Made by a program: the position numbers and the translations under genes. Source: Thermoplasmata archaeon (GTDB taxonomy: Archaea; Thermoplasmatota; Thermoplasmata; Lutacidiplasmatales; UBA184). From it: DNA of 64,000 bases. The notes beneath the pieces were generated by a model that saw only the letters and a list, made by a program, of their open reading frames with translations, searched no databases and was not told the DNA's origin. The stretch lies in NCBI GenBank assembly GCA_022749815.1, contig JAKIWV010000001.1:1-64000 (forward strand), given 5' to 3'. Of the stretch, positions 17,213 through 24,316 are shown piece by piece. Position 1 is the first letter of the stretch. The number at the start of each line of letters is the position of its first letter.

Positions 17213-18199
17213 GTGAAGGTACTGTTGACCGGCGGTGCCGGATTCATCGGGGCGAATCTCGCCCACTATTGGACCTCCCATCATCCGGGCGAGGAACTTG
17301 TCGTGTTCGATGCGCTGACGTACGCGGGACATCGCGAGTCAATCCGTCCGCTCGAAGGGCAGCCTGGTTTCCGGTTCATTCACGGGGATATCCGCGACCG
17401 CGAGGCAGTCGGTAAGGCGCTCTCGGGCGTGGATCTCGTGCTGCATCTCGCGGCGGAGAGCCACAATGACCGTGCGATCCGGGATCCGATGCTCTTCCTC
17501 CAGACGAACGTTCTCGGAACCGGAGCCCTTCTCGAAGAGTGCCGGCGCCAAGACATTCCGCGGTTTCACCACGTCTCCACCGACGAGGTGTTCGGAATGC
17601 TCCCGTTGGACACCGCCGAACGCTTCACCGAGGAATCCCCCTACCGACCTCGTGGGCCTTACCCCGCGAGCAAGGCCTCCGCGGACCATCTCGTCCGGGC
17701 CTGGGGGGAGACCTACGGGTTCCGCTACACAATCTCCAACAGCGGGAACAATCTGGGCCCGTATCAGTTCCCCGAGAAACTCATTCCGCTCTCGATCCTC
17801 CGGTTGCTCCGGGGCCAAACGGTCCAGCTCTACGGAGACGGCCGACATGTGCGTGACTGGATCTACGTCGTAGACCACTGCGAGGCCATCGACCTCATCG
17901 CCCACCGCGGGACCCTTGGCTCGACTTACCTGGTCTCTGCCGAGAACGAATTGTCCAACCGCGCCGTGGCCGAGCGTCTGCTCCGATTATTCGGCCGCGA
18001 CGACCACTCGCTCGAGTTCATCGCCGACCGACCCGGGCACGACCGGCGCTACGCCCTCGACTCCCGCCGGCTACGGGAGGAACTGGGCTGGCACCCTCGT
18101 CACGATTTCGATACGGCCCTGAGCATGACCGTGGACTGGTATCGAACCCATGCTTCGTGGTGGGAACCCCTCCTCGCCGGCCACGGTGTCGGAACGTGA
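17213..18199 (+). CDS. rmlB: dTDP-glucose 4,6-dehydratase
   Basis: The 328-residue product is an extended short-chain dehydrogenase. It has the NAD-binding start VLLTGGAGFIGANLAHYW, LHLAAESHNDRAI (the RmlB-specific AESHVDRSI block), HVSTDEVFG with the catalytic Thr-Asp-Glu, and YPASKASADHL with the Tyr and Lys. It converts dTDP-glucose to dTDP-4-keto-6-deoxyglucose, the second step of dTDP-L-rhamnose synthesis. It is the first gene of a complete rmlBCDA operon. The GTG start leads straight into the first beta strand and follows a TATA-like element at leaderless distance. Its TGA overlaps the next GTG. Confidence 0.96.
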   Translation: MKVLLTGGAGFIGANLAHYWTSHHPGEELVVFDALTYAGHRESIRPLEGQPGFRFIHGDIRDREAVGKALSGVDLVLHLAAESHNDRAIRDPMLFLQTNVLGTGALLEECRRQDIPRFHHVSTDEVFGMLPLDTAERFTEESPYRPRGPYPASKASADHLVRAWGETYGFRYTISNSGNNLGPYQFPEKLIPLSILRLLRGQTVQLYGDGRHVRDWIYVVDHCEAIDLIAHRGTLGSTYLVSAENELSNRAVAERLLRLFGRDDHSLEFIADRPGHDRRYALDSRRLREELGWHPRHDFDTALSMTVDWYRTHASWWEPLLAGHGVGT

Positions 18200-18798
18200 A
18201 GTCCACCTCCGACGCCCCTTCCACGCCGACGCCACACCCCATCCGTCGGATCCTCCCACCCCGCATACAGATCGGGGGAGTACGGACCCTGATCCGGAGC
18301 CTACACCAGGATCCCCGGGGGTTCCTAGTGGAGACTCTCCGACGCGACGATCAGACGGTCGAAGGCTCGAACTTCGTCATGTCATACTCCTCCGTCACGA
18401 TCCCAGGGGAGTATCGGGACGCGGATCGTTGGCACTTGCATAAGGTCCAGACGGACCGGTTCGTGGTTCCTTTGGGGGAGATGACCCTGGCTCTGCTAGA
18501 TGGACGCGACGGCTCCCCGACGCTCGACCGGCTCGAGGTGATTCTGATGCGCGGGGCGGCGCCGTCCGGAGCGGGCTGTTCCCCGAAGCGGGACCTCGAG
18601 ACGTACCTCGTAACGATACCTCCGGGGGTCTTGCACTGTATCGGCAACCTGTCCACCGAGCCGTTCCTCCTGCAGAACTACCCGACCGAGTTCTACAACC
18701 CCACGGACGAAGGTCGACTCCCCTTCAGTGCACGCGTGGTGCCCACACTCGGACGACCCTTCGATTGGAAGCTCGTCGACCGCCGACCGTTGCCGTAG
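18196..18798 (+). CDS. rmlC: dTDP-4-dehydrorhamnose 3,5-epimerase (RmlC-type cupin)
   Basis: The 200-residue product is a cupin. RWHLHKVQTDRFVVPLGEM carries the catalytic His region of RmlC, followed by LALLDGRD and VTIPPGVLHCIGNLS. The end block EFYNPTDEGRLPF matches the YxPxDEG segment containing the catalytic Tyr. It epimerises C3 and C5 of dTDP-4-keto-6-deoxyglucose. The sequence around the first His differs from bacterial RmlC (RGLHxQ), so a 3- or 5-only epimerase or a related cupin is a weaker alternative. The GTG start is set by GTGA overlap with rmlB. The first about 15 residues are Pro/Thr-rich. Confidence 0.9.
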   Translation: MKSTSDAPSTPTPHPIRRILPPRIQIGGVRTLIRSLHQDPRGFLVETLRRDDQTVEGSNFVMSYSSVTIPGEYRDADRWHLHKVQTDRFVVPLGEMTLALLDGRDGSPTLDRLEVILMRGAAPSGAGCSPKRDLETYLVTIPPGVLHCIGNLSTEPFLLQNYPTEFYNPTDEGRLPFSARVVPTLGRPFDWKLVDRRPLP

Positions 18799-18811
18799 TC
18801 GGGGGGATCCC

Positions 18812-19747
18812 ACGGCCGACGTCCTGGTGTTCGGGGCCGCCTCGATGGTCGGCTCGCACTACGCGATGCGGTCGGGAAAGACGATACACGCGGCCGGTCG
18901 AACCGACCCGTCCAGCCGGGGGATCTCCGTCGAAGGATTCTCCTCCGTTCAGGTAGGTGCCCCGGCGGAGATCGAGAACTTCGTCCGAAATCGCCCCGAG
19001 CCCGTCGTGGTGAACTTCGCCGCTCGGACCGATGTGGACGGAGTAGAGCGGGAACGAGCTAGCCCGGGCGAACCCCTCGCGGATGGGGAAGCGTGGCGCA
19101 TCAATGCGCTGGCGCCGGAGGCGCTGGCACGGGCTGCGCGTCTCTCCGGGAAATACTTCCTACAGATCTCCACGGATTTCGTGTTCGACGGTTCGGCCGG
19201 GCCGTACGACGAGAGCGTCCCCCGATCCTCGCTCTCTTCGAGATTGAGCTGGTACGGCTGGACGAAAAGTGAGGGCGAGCGTCGGGTCGAGGAGCAGGCC
19301 CCGCGGGCCGGCATCCTCCGAATCGCCTACCCCTACCGATCCAGTTTCCCTCCGAAGCTCGACTTCGCCCGAGGGATGGTTGCGCGGCAGCGGGCGGGGA
19401 CGCTGCCCTCTCTGTACGCTGACCAGTTGCTGACCCCGACGTGGGTCCCGGATGTCACCAAGGCGGTCAACCTGTTGACCGAAGCCCAGCAAGCCGGTAT
19501 CTTTCACGCCGCGTCTCCCGATCCCACCACCCCCTACGACTTCGCCGAACACCTGTTCCACCGGCTTCGCGCCGAAGGACTCCGTCTCGAACGAGGATCC
19601 CTAGCGAGTGCACTCGAGCGCCCGGGCGCGACTCCGAGGCCGCTGAAGGGGGGGCTTCGGAGTCACCGCCTCCCTCAACTAGGCCTCGGGCTGACCGGCT
19701 GGCGGGAAGGCGTGGACCTGCTCGCGACAGAGGAGGGCTGGATGTGA
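18812..19747 (+). CDS. rmlD: dTDP-4-dehydrorhamnose reductase
   Basis: The product has the Rossmann start ADVLVFGAASMVGSHYA, VVNFAARTDVDGVE, the QISTDFVFDGSAGPYDE block with the catalytic Thr, and YGWTKSEGE with Tyr and Lys. These are the RmlD signatures for reducing dTDP-4-keto-rhamnose to dTDP-L-rhamnose. The start is unusual. The natural N terminus falls on an ACG at 18812, four bases after the Shine-Dalgarno-like GGGGGGAT. The ATG at 18728 adds 28 unrelated residues inside rmlC, and the GTG at 18827 removes the first strand. A rare ACG start or a sequencing error could explain this. The stop overlaps the rmlA start. Confidence 0.93.
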   Translation, partial: TADVLVFGAASMVGSHYAMRSGKTIHAAGRTDPSSRGISVEGFSSVQVGAPAEIENFVRNRPEPVVVNFAARTDVDGVERERASPGEPLADGEAWRINALAPEALARAARLSGKYFLQISTDFVFDGSAGPYDESVPRSSLSSRLSWYGWTKSEGERRVEEQAPRAGILRIAYPYRSSFPPKLDFARGMVARQRAGTLPSLYADQLLTPTWVPDVTKAVNLLTEAQQAGIFHAASPDPTTPYDFAEHLFHRLRAEGLRLERGSLASALERPGATPRPLKGGLRSHRLPQLGLGLTGWREGVDLLATEEGWM

Positions 19748-20817
19748 AGGGACTCCTCTTGGCCGGGGGTCACGGTACCCGGTTGCGACCCTTGACGTTC
19801 ACCGGCAACAAGCACATGATCCCCATCGCGAATCAACCCATCCTGTTCTACGGGCTGAAGCACCTCGCCCAGGCAGGCATTCAAGAGGTCGGCATCGTGC
19901 TCGGGCCCTTGCATGAAGGCATCCGGGAGGCGATCGGCACCGGCCTTGCCTTTGGTCTGCGGGTGACGTACATCCACCAGGGAGACCCGAAGGGCCTGGC
20001 CCACGCCGTGCTCTGCGCACGGGAATTCCTGGGAAACGACCCGTTCGTGATGTACCTCGGGGACAACCTCCTCCAGGAAGGTGTCACGGAGTTCGTCCGC
20101 ATCTTTGAACGGGAGTCGCCCGACGCCGTCGTCGGGGTAACACCGGTCGAAGTTCCCCAACAGTACGGGATCGTGGAGCTCGACGGGGACAAGATCCGGT
20201 CCATCGAGGAGAAACCCGCGAAGCCTCGGAGCAATCTCGCTCTCATCGGAGTCTACCTCTTCACGCCGGCGATCTACCCCATCATCAGCGCCCTGACTCC
20301 CTCCGGACGAGGGGAGCTTGAGATTACCGAGGCTATCTGGCGACTCCATCAGGCGGGGGGCCGAATCGTCCCGTATGCCGTGCGGGGGTGGTGGAAGGAC
20401 ACCGGTCGACCGGAGGACTTGCTCCACGCGAACACCTTGGTCCTTCGCTCGCTCCCGCCGGCCTCCTTCGACCAGCTAGGGGAGGTCTCGGCCGGAGCGA
20501 AGTTGCGCGGGGGAGTCCGCATTGGCGCCGGAACGGTCGTGGACGACGGAGTGGAGATCGAAGGGCCCGTCGTGATAGGGTCCGGCGCGCGACTGCGTGC
20601 CGGAACCCGCGTCGGCCCCGAAACCTCGGTGGGTGACGGAGTCGTCCTCGACTCGGTCTCCGTGCGGCGGTCGATCATCCTCGAGGGGGCCCGCATCGAG
20701 GGGCCTCTCCGCGTGGTCGACAGCCTGATCGGAAGAAACGTGGCGATCACCTCCCGGACGCCGCTCGCCTCCGAACTCACTTTGATCCTCGGCGACGCGG
20801 CACAGATCCGGCTCTAG
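19744..20817 (+). CDS. rmlA: Glucose-1-phosphate thymidylyltransferase, long form with left-handed beta-helix
   Basis: The 357-residue product begins KGLLLAGGHGTRLRPLTFTGNKHMIPIANQP, the nucleotidyltransferase signature, with YLGDNLLQEG (catalytic Asp) and WWKDTGRPEDLLHAN. Residues about 250-357 carry hexapeptide-like repeats (IGAGTVVDDGVEIEGPVVIG). This marks the long GraD/StrD/archaeal class rather than the short RfbA class, which ends near 290. It makes dTDP-glucose from dTTP and glucose-1-phosphate, step one of the rhamnose pathway. The GTG start overlaps the rmlD stop as GTGA. It is the last gene of the operon. Confidence 0.94.
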   Translation: MKGLLLAGGHGTRLRPLTFTGNKHMIPIANQPILFYGLKHLAQAGIQEVGIVLGPLHEGIREAIGTGLAFGLRVTYIHQGDPKGLAHAVLCAREFLGNDPFVMYLGDNLLQEGVTEFVRIFERESPDAVVGVTPVEVPQQYGIVELDGDKIRSIEEKPAKPRSNLALIGVYLFTPAIYPIISALTPSGRGELEITEAIWRLHQAGGRIVPYAVRGWWKDTGRPEDLLHANTLVLRSLPPASFDQLGEVSAGAKLRGGVRIGAGTVVDDGVEIEGPVVIGSGARLRAGTRVGPETSVGDGVVLDSVSVRRSIILEGARIEGPLRVVDSLIGRNVAITSRTPLASELTLILGDAAQIRL

Positions 20818-20902
20818 CGGTTTACCCGGCGGAGCGGCGGGCTCTAGAAGACCGCCGCGGAAGGGCCGAGCGGCGGAGCCCGGGACTTGTCCGGGAGAAT
20901 TC

Positions 20903-21937
20903 CTACGCGTGGGCGGCCCGGGCCATTAGGATCTGCGGAGCAGGCGCTGGGGGCTTGGCTCGATCCTCCGCGGCGAGTTGGTGCCAGACCCACTGATAGG
21001 TCTGGTGCATCCCCTCCCGGAGAGGGGTCGTCGGTTGCCAGCCGGTGATCTTCTGGAGGAGACTATTGTCACTGTTCCTCCCACGGACCCCCTGGGGCTG
21101 GTCGAGTTCGTGATGGAGGCGAATCTTCTTCCCCGCCACCCCCGACGCCGTCGTGGCCAGCTGGTCCACGGTGACCAGCTCGTCGGTCCCCAGGTTCAGC
21201 GGCTCAGAATAGCCCGAGTCGGCTATCCGGAGGATCCCTTCGACACAGTCGTCAACATAGCAAAAGCTCCGGGTTTGGTTCCCGTCTCCCCAGACCTCGA
21301 TGGTGCCCCCGTCCTCGACCTCGGCGACCTTCCGGCAGATCGCGGCCGGCGCCTTCTCCCGCCCTCCTTCGTAGCTCCCGAGGGGCCCGTAAATATTGTG
21401 GAAGCGGACGATGCGCGTGTCGAGGCCGTACGCCTCATGGAAGTAGGCCGTCAGCTGCTCCGAGAACAGCTTCTCCCAGCCGTATCCCTTCTCGGGGTCG
21501 GCCGGAATCGCGTCCTCCTCTCGGAGCGGCGCGACGGCCTCGTCCTCTTGGAGGTGGCTGGGATAGACACAGGCGGAAGAGGTGTAGAGGTAGCGTTGCA
21601 CCGCGGCGAGGCGCGACGCTTCGAGCATGTGGGCATTGATCAAGGCGTTGTTCCGGGTGAGGCTGGCGTGGACCTTCGTGATGTACCCGATGCCCCCCAT
21701 GTCGGCCGCGAGCTGGTACACCTCGTCCACCTCCGCGACCGCGGCTCGGCAGTTCTCGAACTCTCTGAGATCGAGGAGCTGGAAGTCGTCGGCGGGAGAA
21801 GCCTCGAACTGCGGTCGTTTGACGTCAACCCCGCGTACCCACGCGCCTTGGGCCTTCAATCGGCGAACCAGGTGGTGCCCGATGAAGCCCCCCGCACCGG
21901 TGACGACGACTCGCCGTCCGTCGGCCGCCCGCGACAC
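20903..21937 (-). CDS. GDP-mannose 3,5-epimerase-like NAD-dependent epimerase
   Basis: The 344-residue product has VVVTGAGGFIGHHLVRRL and then blocks typical of plant and microbial GME: QLAADMGGIGYI, TSSACVYPSHLQ, YGWEKLFSEQL (catalytic Tyr and Lys), RFHNIYGPLGSYEGGREKAP and GNQTRSFCYVDDCVEGI. Known GMEs convert GDP-D-mannose to GDP-L-galactose and GDP-L-gulose. L-gulose is a known head-group sugar of Thermoplasma lipids, so a role in lipid or glycan synthesis is inferred. GTG 21937 is preceded by GAGGAG; the ORF-track start 31 codons earlier overlaps the divergent promoter. It is convergent with rmlA. Confidence 0.88.
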   Translation of the reverse strand: MSRAADGRRVVVTGAGGFIGHHLVRRLKAQGAWVRGVDVKRPQFEASPADDFQLLDLREFENCRAAVAEVDEVYQLAADMGGIGYITKVHASLTRNNALINAHMLEASRLAAVQRYLYTSSACVYPSHLQEDEAVAPLREEDAIPADPEKGYGWEKLFSEQLTAYFHEAYGLDTRIVRFHNIYGPLGSYEGGREKAPAAICRKVAEVEDGGTIEVWGDGNQTRSFCYVDDCVEGILRIADSGYSEPLNLGTDELVTVDQLATTASGVAGKKIRLHHELDQPQGVRGRNSDNSLLQKITGWQPTTPLREGMHQTYQWVWHQLAAEDRAKPPAPAPQILMARAAHA

Positions 21938-22027
21938 GCTCAATCTCCTCGTCTCCCAGTTCCCGAGTGGGGGGGGAGGCCCCGCGGAGGCCACATTGGT
22001 TCTTCCGACCCGACTGCAATTCGGGAG

Positions 22028-22038
22028 CACTTATAAGA
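22028..22038. promoter_or_regulatory. Divergent TATA box between GME-like and GT2 genes
   Basis: CTTATAAG at 22030-22037 is a perfect palindrome. It lies about 35 bases before the GT2 ATG at 22071 and about 93 bases before the GME-like GTG, so it best fits the plus-strand gene. Confidence 0.6.
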
Positions 22039-22070
22039 TTCGGAACGTGGGTTTCCGAGCAAGCACCCCT

Positions 22071-22817
22071 ATGCTCGCTTCGGCACTCCCCCCGGCCGTC
22101 CCCCCCGGGATGCTGACCGTTCTCTTGCCCGTACACAACGAGGCGGACAGTATCGAGAGGGTCCTGGATGAGGTCGGCCGGGTGGTGGTAGAACCGACTC
22201 ATGCCAAGCTGATCGTCTGCGAGGACGGGAGCTCCGACCTCAGCCCGACGGTGCTCAAACAGGCCGCGGCGCAGCGCACCATGGAGCTCCACCTCCATCC
22301 CGAACGATTGGGGTACGGAGGGGCGGCCGCGTTCGGGATGCGTCTCGTCCAGACCCCGGTGCTCTTCTTCATGGATTCGGACGGCCAGTACGACCCGGAG
22401 GATTTCTGGAAGCTGTGGAACAGCCTGGAGGGCAACGATTTGGTCATCGGGGCCAAAGTCCGACGTTCGGAGCCATTCCATCGGACCGTCCTGGCACTGG
22501 GATTCCACGTGCTCGCGCGTCTCTTTACCGGGGTACGTCTCACCGACATGGACTGCGGTTTCCGAATCGTTCGGCGACAAGTCTGGGAAGAGTTACTCCC
22601 GGAGATCCGCCATCTCGAGTACAGCTTCTGGGCGGAATTCTCTATCCGGGCGGCCCGGCGGGGGTTTCACGTGCAGGAAGTCCCCATCCGACACCGCCAT
22701 CGGCTCAGCGGGGTGACGAGTATCTACAGCCCCCGCAAGCTCCCTAGGATCATTTTCGAGCAGTTGACCGGTCTCGTCTCGTTGTCCCGGGAGTTGGGAC
22801 GCGCGTCCACCCCCTAG
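22071..22817 (+). CDS. GT2 glycosyltransferase, dolichyl-phosphate sugar synthase-like
   Basis: The 248-residue product has LTVLLPVHNEADSIERVLDE, VCEDGSSDLSP, and FFMDSDGQYDPEDFWKLW. This FxDxDGQ-D-P block is characteristic of the DPM1/PMT2-like GT2 group that charges polyprenyl phosphate. DMDCGFRIVRR and VPIRHRHRLSGVTS follow at the C-terminal side. It has no membrane helices and should act at the cytoplasmic face. It resembles the gene at 29326 over its whole length. The ATG at 22071 is chosen for its distance from the TATA box; the next Met, 13 codons in, also leaves the domain intact. The sugar is unknown. Confidence 0.87.
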   Translation: MLASALPPAVPPGMLTVLLPVHNEADSIERVLDEVGRVVVEPTHAKLIVCEDGSSDLSPTVLKQAAAQRTMELHLHPERLGYGGAAAFGMRLVQTPVLFFMDSDGQYDPEDFWKLWNSLEGNDLVIGAKVRRSEPFHRTVLALGFHVLARLFTGVRLTDMDCGFRIVRRQVWEELLPEIRHLEYSFWAEFSIRAARRGFHVQEVPIRHRHRLSGVTSIYSPRKLPRIIFEQLTGLVSLSRELGRASTP

Positions 22818-22912
22818 TCGCCCCCCTCCCTGCGCTCGCCCGTACCTCAGCTGAGGTTTGGGGGGGGTGAGGGAGATGCCCAACAGACGGGGCCCGTCCT
22901 GAAGCGACGTCA

Positions 22913-22923
22913 ACGATATTTAC
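22913..22923 (+). promoter_or_regulatory. TATA-like promoter of the GT2 gene at 22949
   Basis: GATATTTA at 22915-22922 ends 26 bases before the ATG with no Shine-Dalgarno between, which fits a leaderless transcript. Confidence 0.6.
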
Positions 22924-22948
22924 CGCTCCCGTTTTTCAGTCGTAGGAC

Positions 22949-24070
22949 ATGAAGGACGAAGTGCTTCGTCCTTCGTCCGGTACTCCGGACCCACCGTCCG
23001 GGCGCACGCCGAGCGTATCCGTTATCATCCCCACATTCAACGGAGAACGCACCATACTGGCCACGCTGGCCTCGCTCGCACGGCAGGACTTCCCCGCCGT
23101 CGATTGGCTGATCGTCGATGACGCTAGCTCGGATAAGACCGTCTGGACCGCCCAAGAGTTCCTACGGGAGCATCCGGGGCGTGGCCGGGTCATGGTCCAT
23201 TCTTCCAACTTGGGGCTCTCCCGGACCCTGAACCATGGGTTGCGAGAGACTCAGGGGGAGCTCGTGATCGTCCTTCACCAGGATGTCGAGCTTGTGGGCA
23301 TCGATTGGGTTTCACGGGCCGTGCGCAGGCTGCTCACCGACGAGGATATCGCGGTGGTCACGGGGTACTACGGGAGGCCGGCCCCCGACGATCTGAACTT
23401 CACAAAGAAGGCGTTCGGCGTCATCCGTCAGCAGTTCCATTTTGCCGAGGGCCGAATGCCGGAGTTCGTCACGTTCACCGAGTTCAAAGCGGACCTTTTC
23501 CGGCGGAGCGCGGTAGATCGCCTCGGAGGCTTCCCAGAACAGTTTCGGATCGTCGGGGAGGACATCTGGGTCTCCTTTCAGCTCCGCCGGTTGGGTTTCC
23601 GGCTGTTGAAAGACTACTCTTTGGAGGCGATCCAGCGGTTTTCGGGAGAGGCGGAGACGTTGACCGGCAATTTTGTCAAGTCCTTCCGGTTCGGACAGGC
23701 AATGGGCCTCGTGCTGACCCAGTTTGGACTCTTCCCCACTAAAGGGACCCGGCGTTCATCGTACTCACGGTCCCGCTCATGGCATCGCGCTTCCCAACCG
23801 GTGGTGGCGCTCGTTGGCCTCAGCCTCCTCATCGTCTACCTGGTCACGCGGAATCCGTGGGTCGCCGGGGGCCTCGCCGCGTGGATCGGTGGTCGCTACG
23901 TCTACTATGTTCTCCGCTTCCACCGGGACCTGAGGAGGCTTTCTACCAATGGGTATCAGGCCATCCTAGATGACCTCGCGACGGGGCTCATGGGACTCGG
24001 CTCCGATGTCACGTACTCTCTCGGACTCCTCGTGGGAACGATTCGGAGCAGAACCTCACAGGTGGTCTAG
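22949..24070 (+). CDS. GT2 glycosyltransferase with C-terminal membrane helices and HQD motif
   Basis: The 373-residue product has VSVIIPTFNGERTILATLAS, VDDASSDKT and LVIVLHQDVEL in place of the usual DxD strand end. The acceptor half has GGFPEQFRIVGEDIW, the GT2 (E)D block. Two hydrophobic segments follow (VVALVGLSLLIVYLV, WVAGGLAAWIGG), ending in LGSDVTYSLGLLVG, which parallels the C terminus of the gene at 12532. The two are clear paralogues with the same odd motif. The enzyme is probably membrane-attached and cytoplasm-facing. Substrate unknown. It stands as its own unit between the DPM1-like gene and the GT-C gene. Confidence 0.86.
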   Translation: MKDEVLRPSSGTPDPPSGRTPSVSVIIPTFNGERTILATLASLARQDFPAVDWLIVDDASSDKTVWTAQEFLREHPGRGRVMVHSSNLGLSRTLNHGLRETQGELVIVLHQDVELVGIDWVSRAVRRLLTDEDIAVVTGYYGRPAPDDLNFTKKAFGVIRQQFHFAEGRMPEFVTFTEFKADLFRRSAVDRLGGFPEQFRIVGEDIWVSFQLRRLGFRLLKDYSLEAIQRFSGEAETLTGNFVKSFRFGQAMGLVLTQFGLFPTKGTRRSSYSRSRSWHRASQPVVALVGLSLLIVYLVTRNPWVAGGLAAWIGGRYVYYVLRFHRDLRRLSTNGYQAILDDLATGLMGLGSDVTYSLGLLVGTIRSRTSQVV

Positions 24071-24316
24071 CCGGTCGGATGGATACTTCAAGTGTCGGCG
24101 GTTCCGGGAGGTGACGACGAGCTCCCCCCCGCCGTGGAACAAGTCCTCCCTTGCTCGGGAGTTCTACCGTAGACTCGTCTTTAGAAGTTCCCGCCGGCGG
24201 CCCCGGGGCGCTCCCCCAGGTTACCTTCACCCAACTCCGGGTGTACCTGGACGACCGAGGCTTGTGTCGAGAACGGAGAACGTGCTGGCTCGAGGGTTCA
24301 GTGGAGTTAACCCACC

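Noticed and set aside
16810-17415. PYCGTEL text suggesting a zinc ribbon in the gap before rmlB
   Set aside because: The first Cys of the pair is not in the same frame and the rest of the ORF shows no zinc-ribbon partner; too weak to call even as a remnant.
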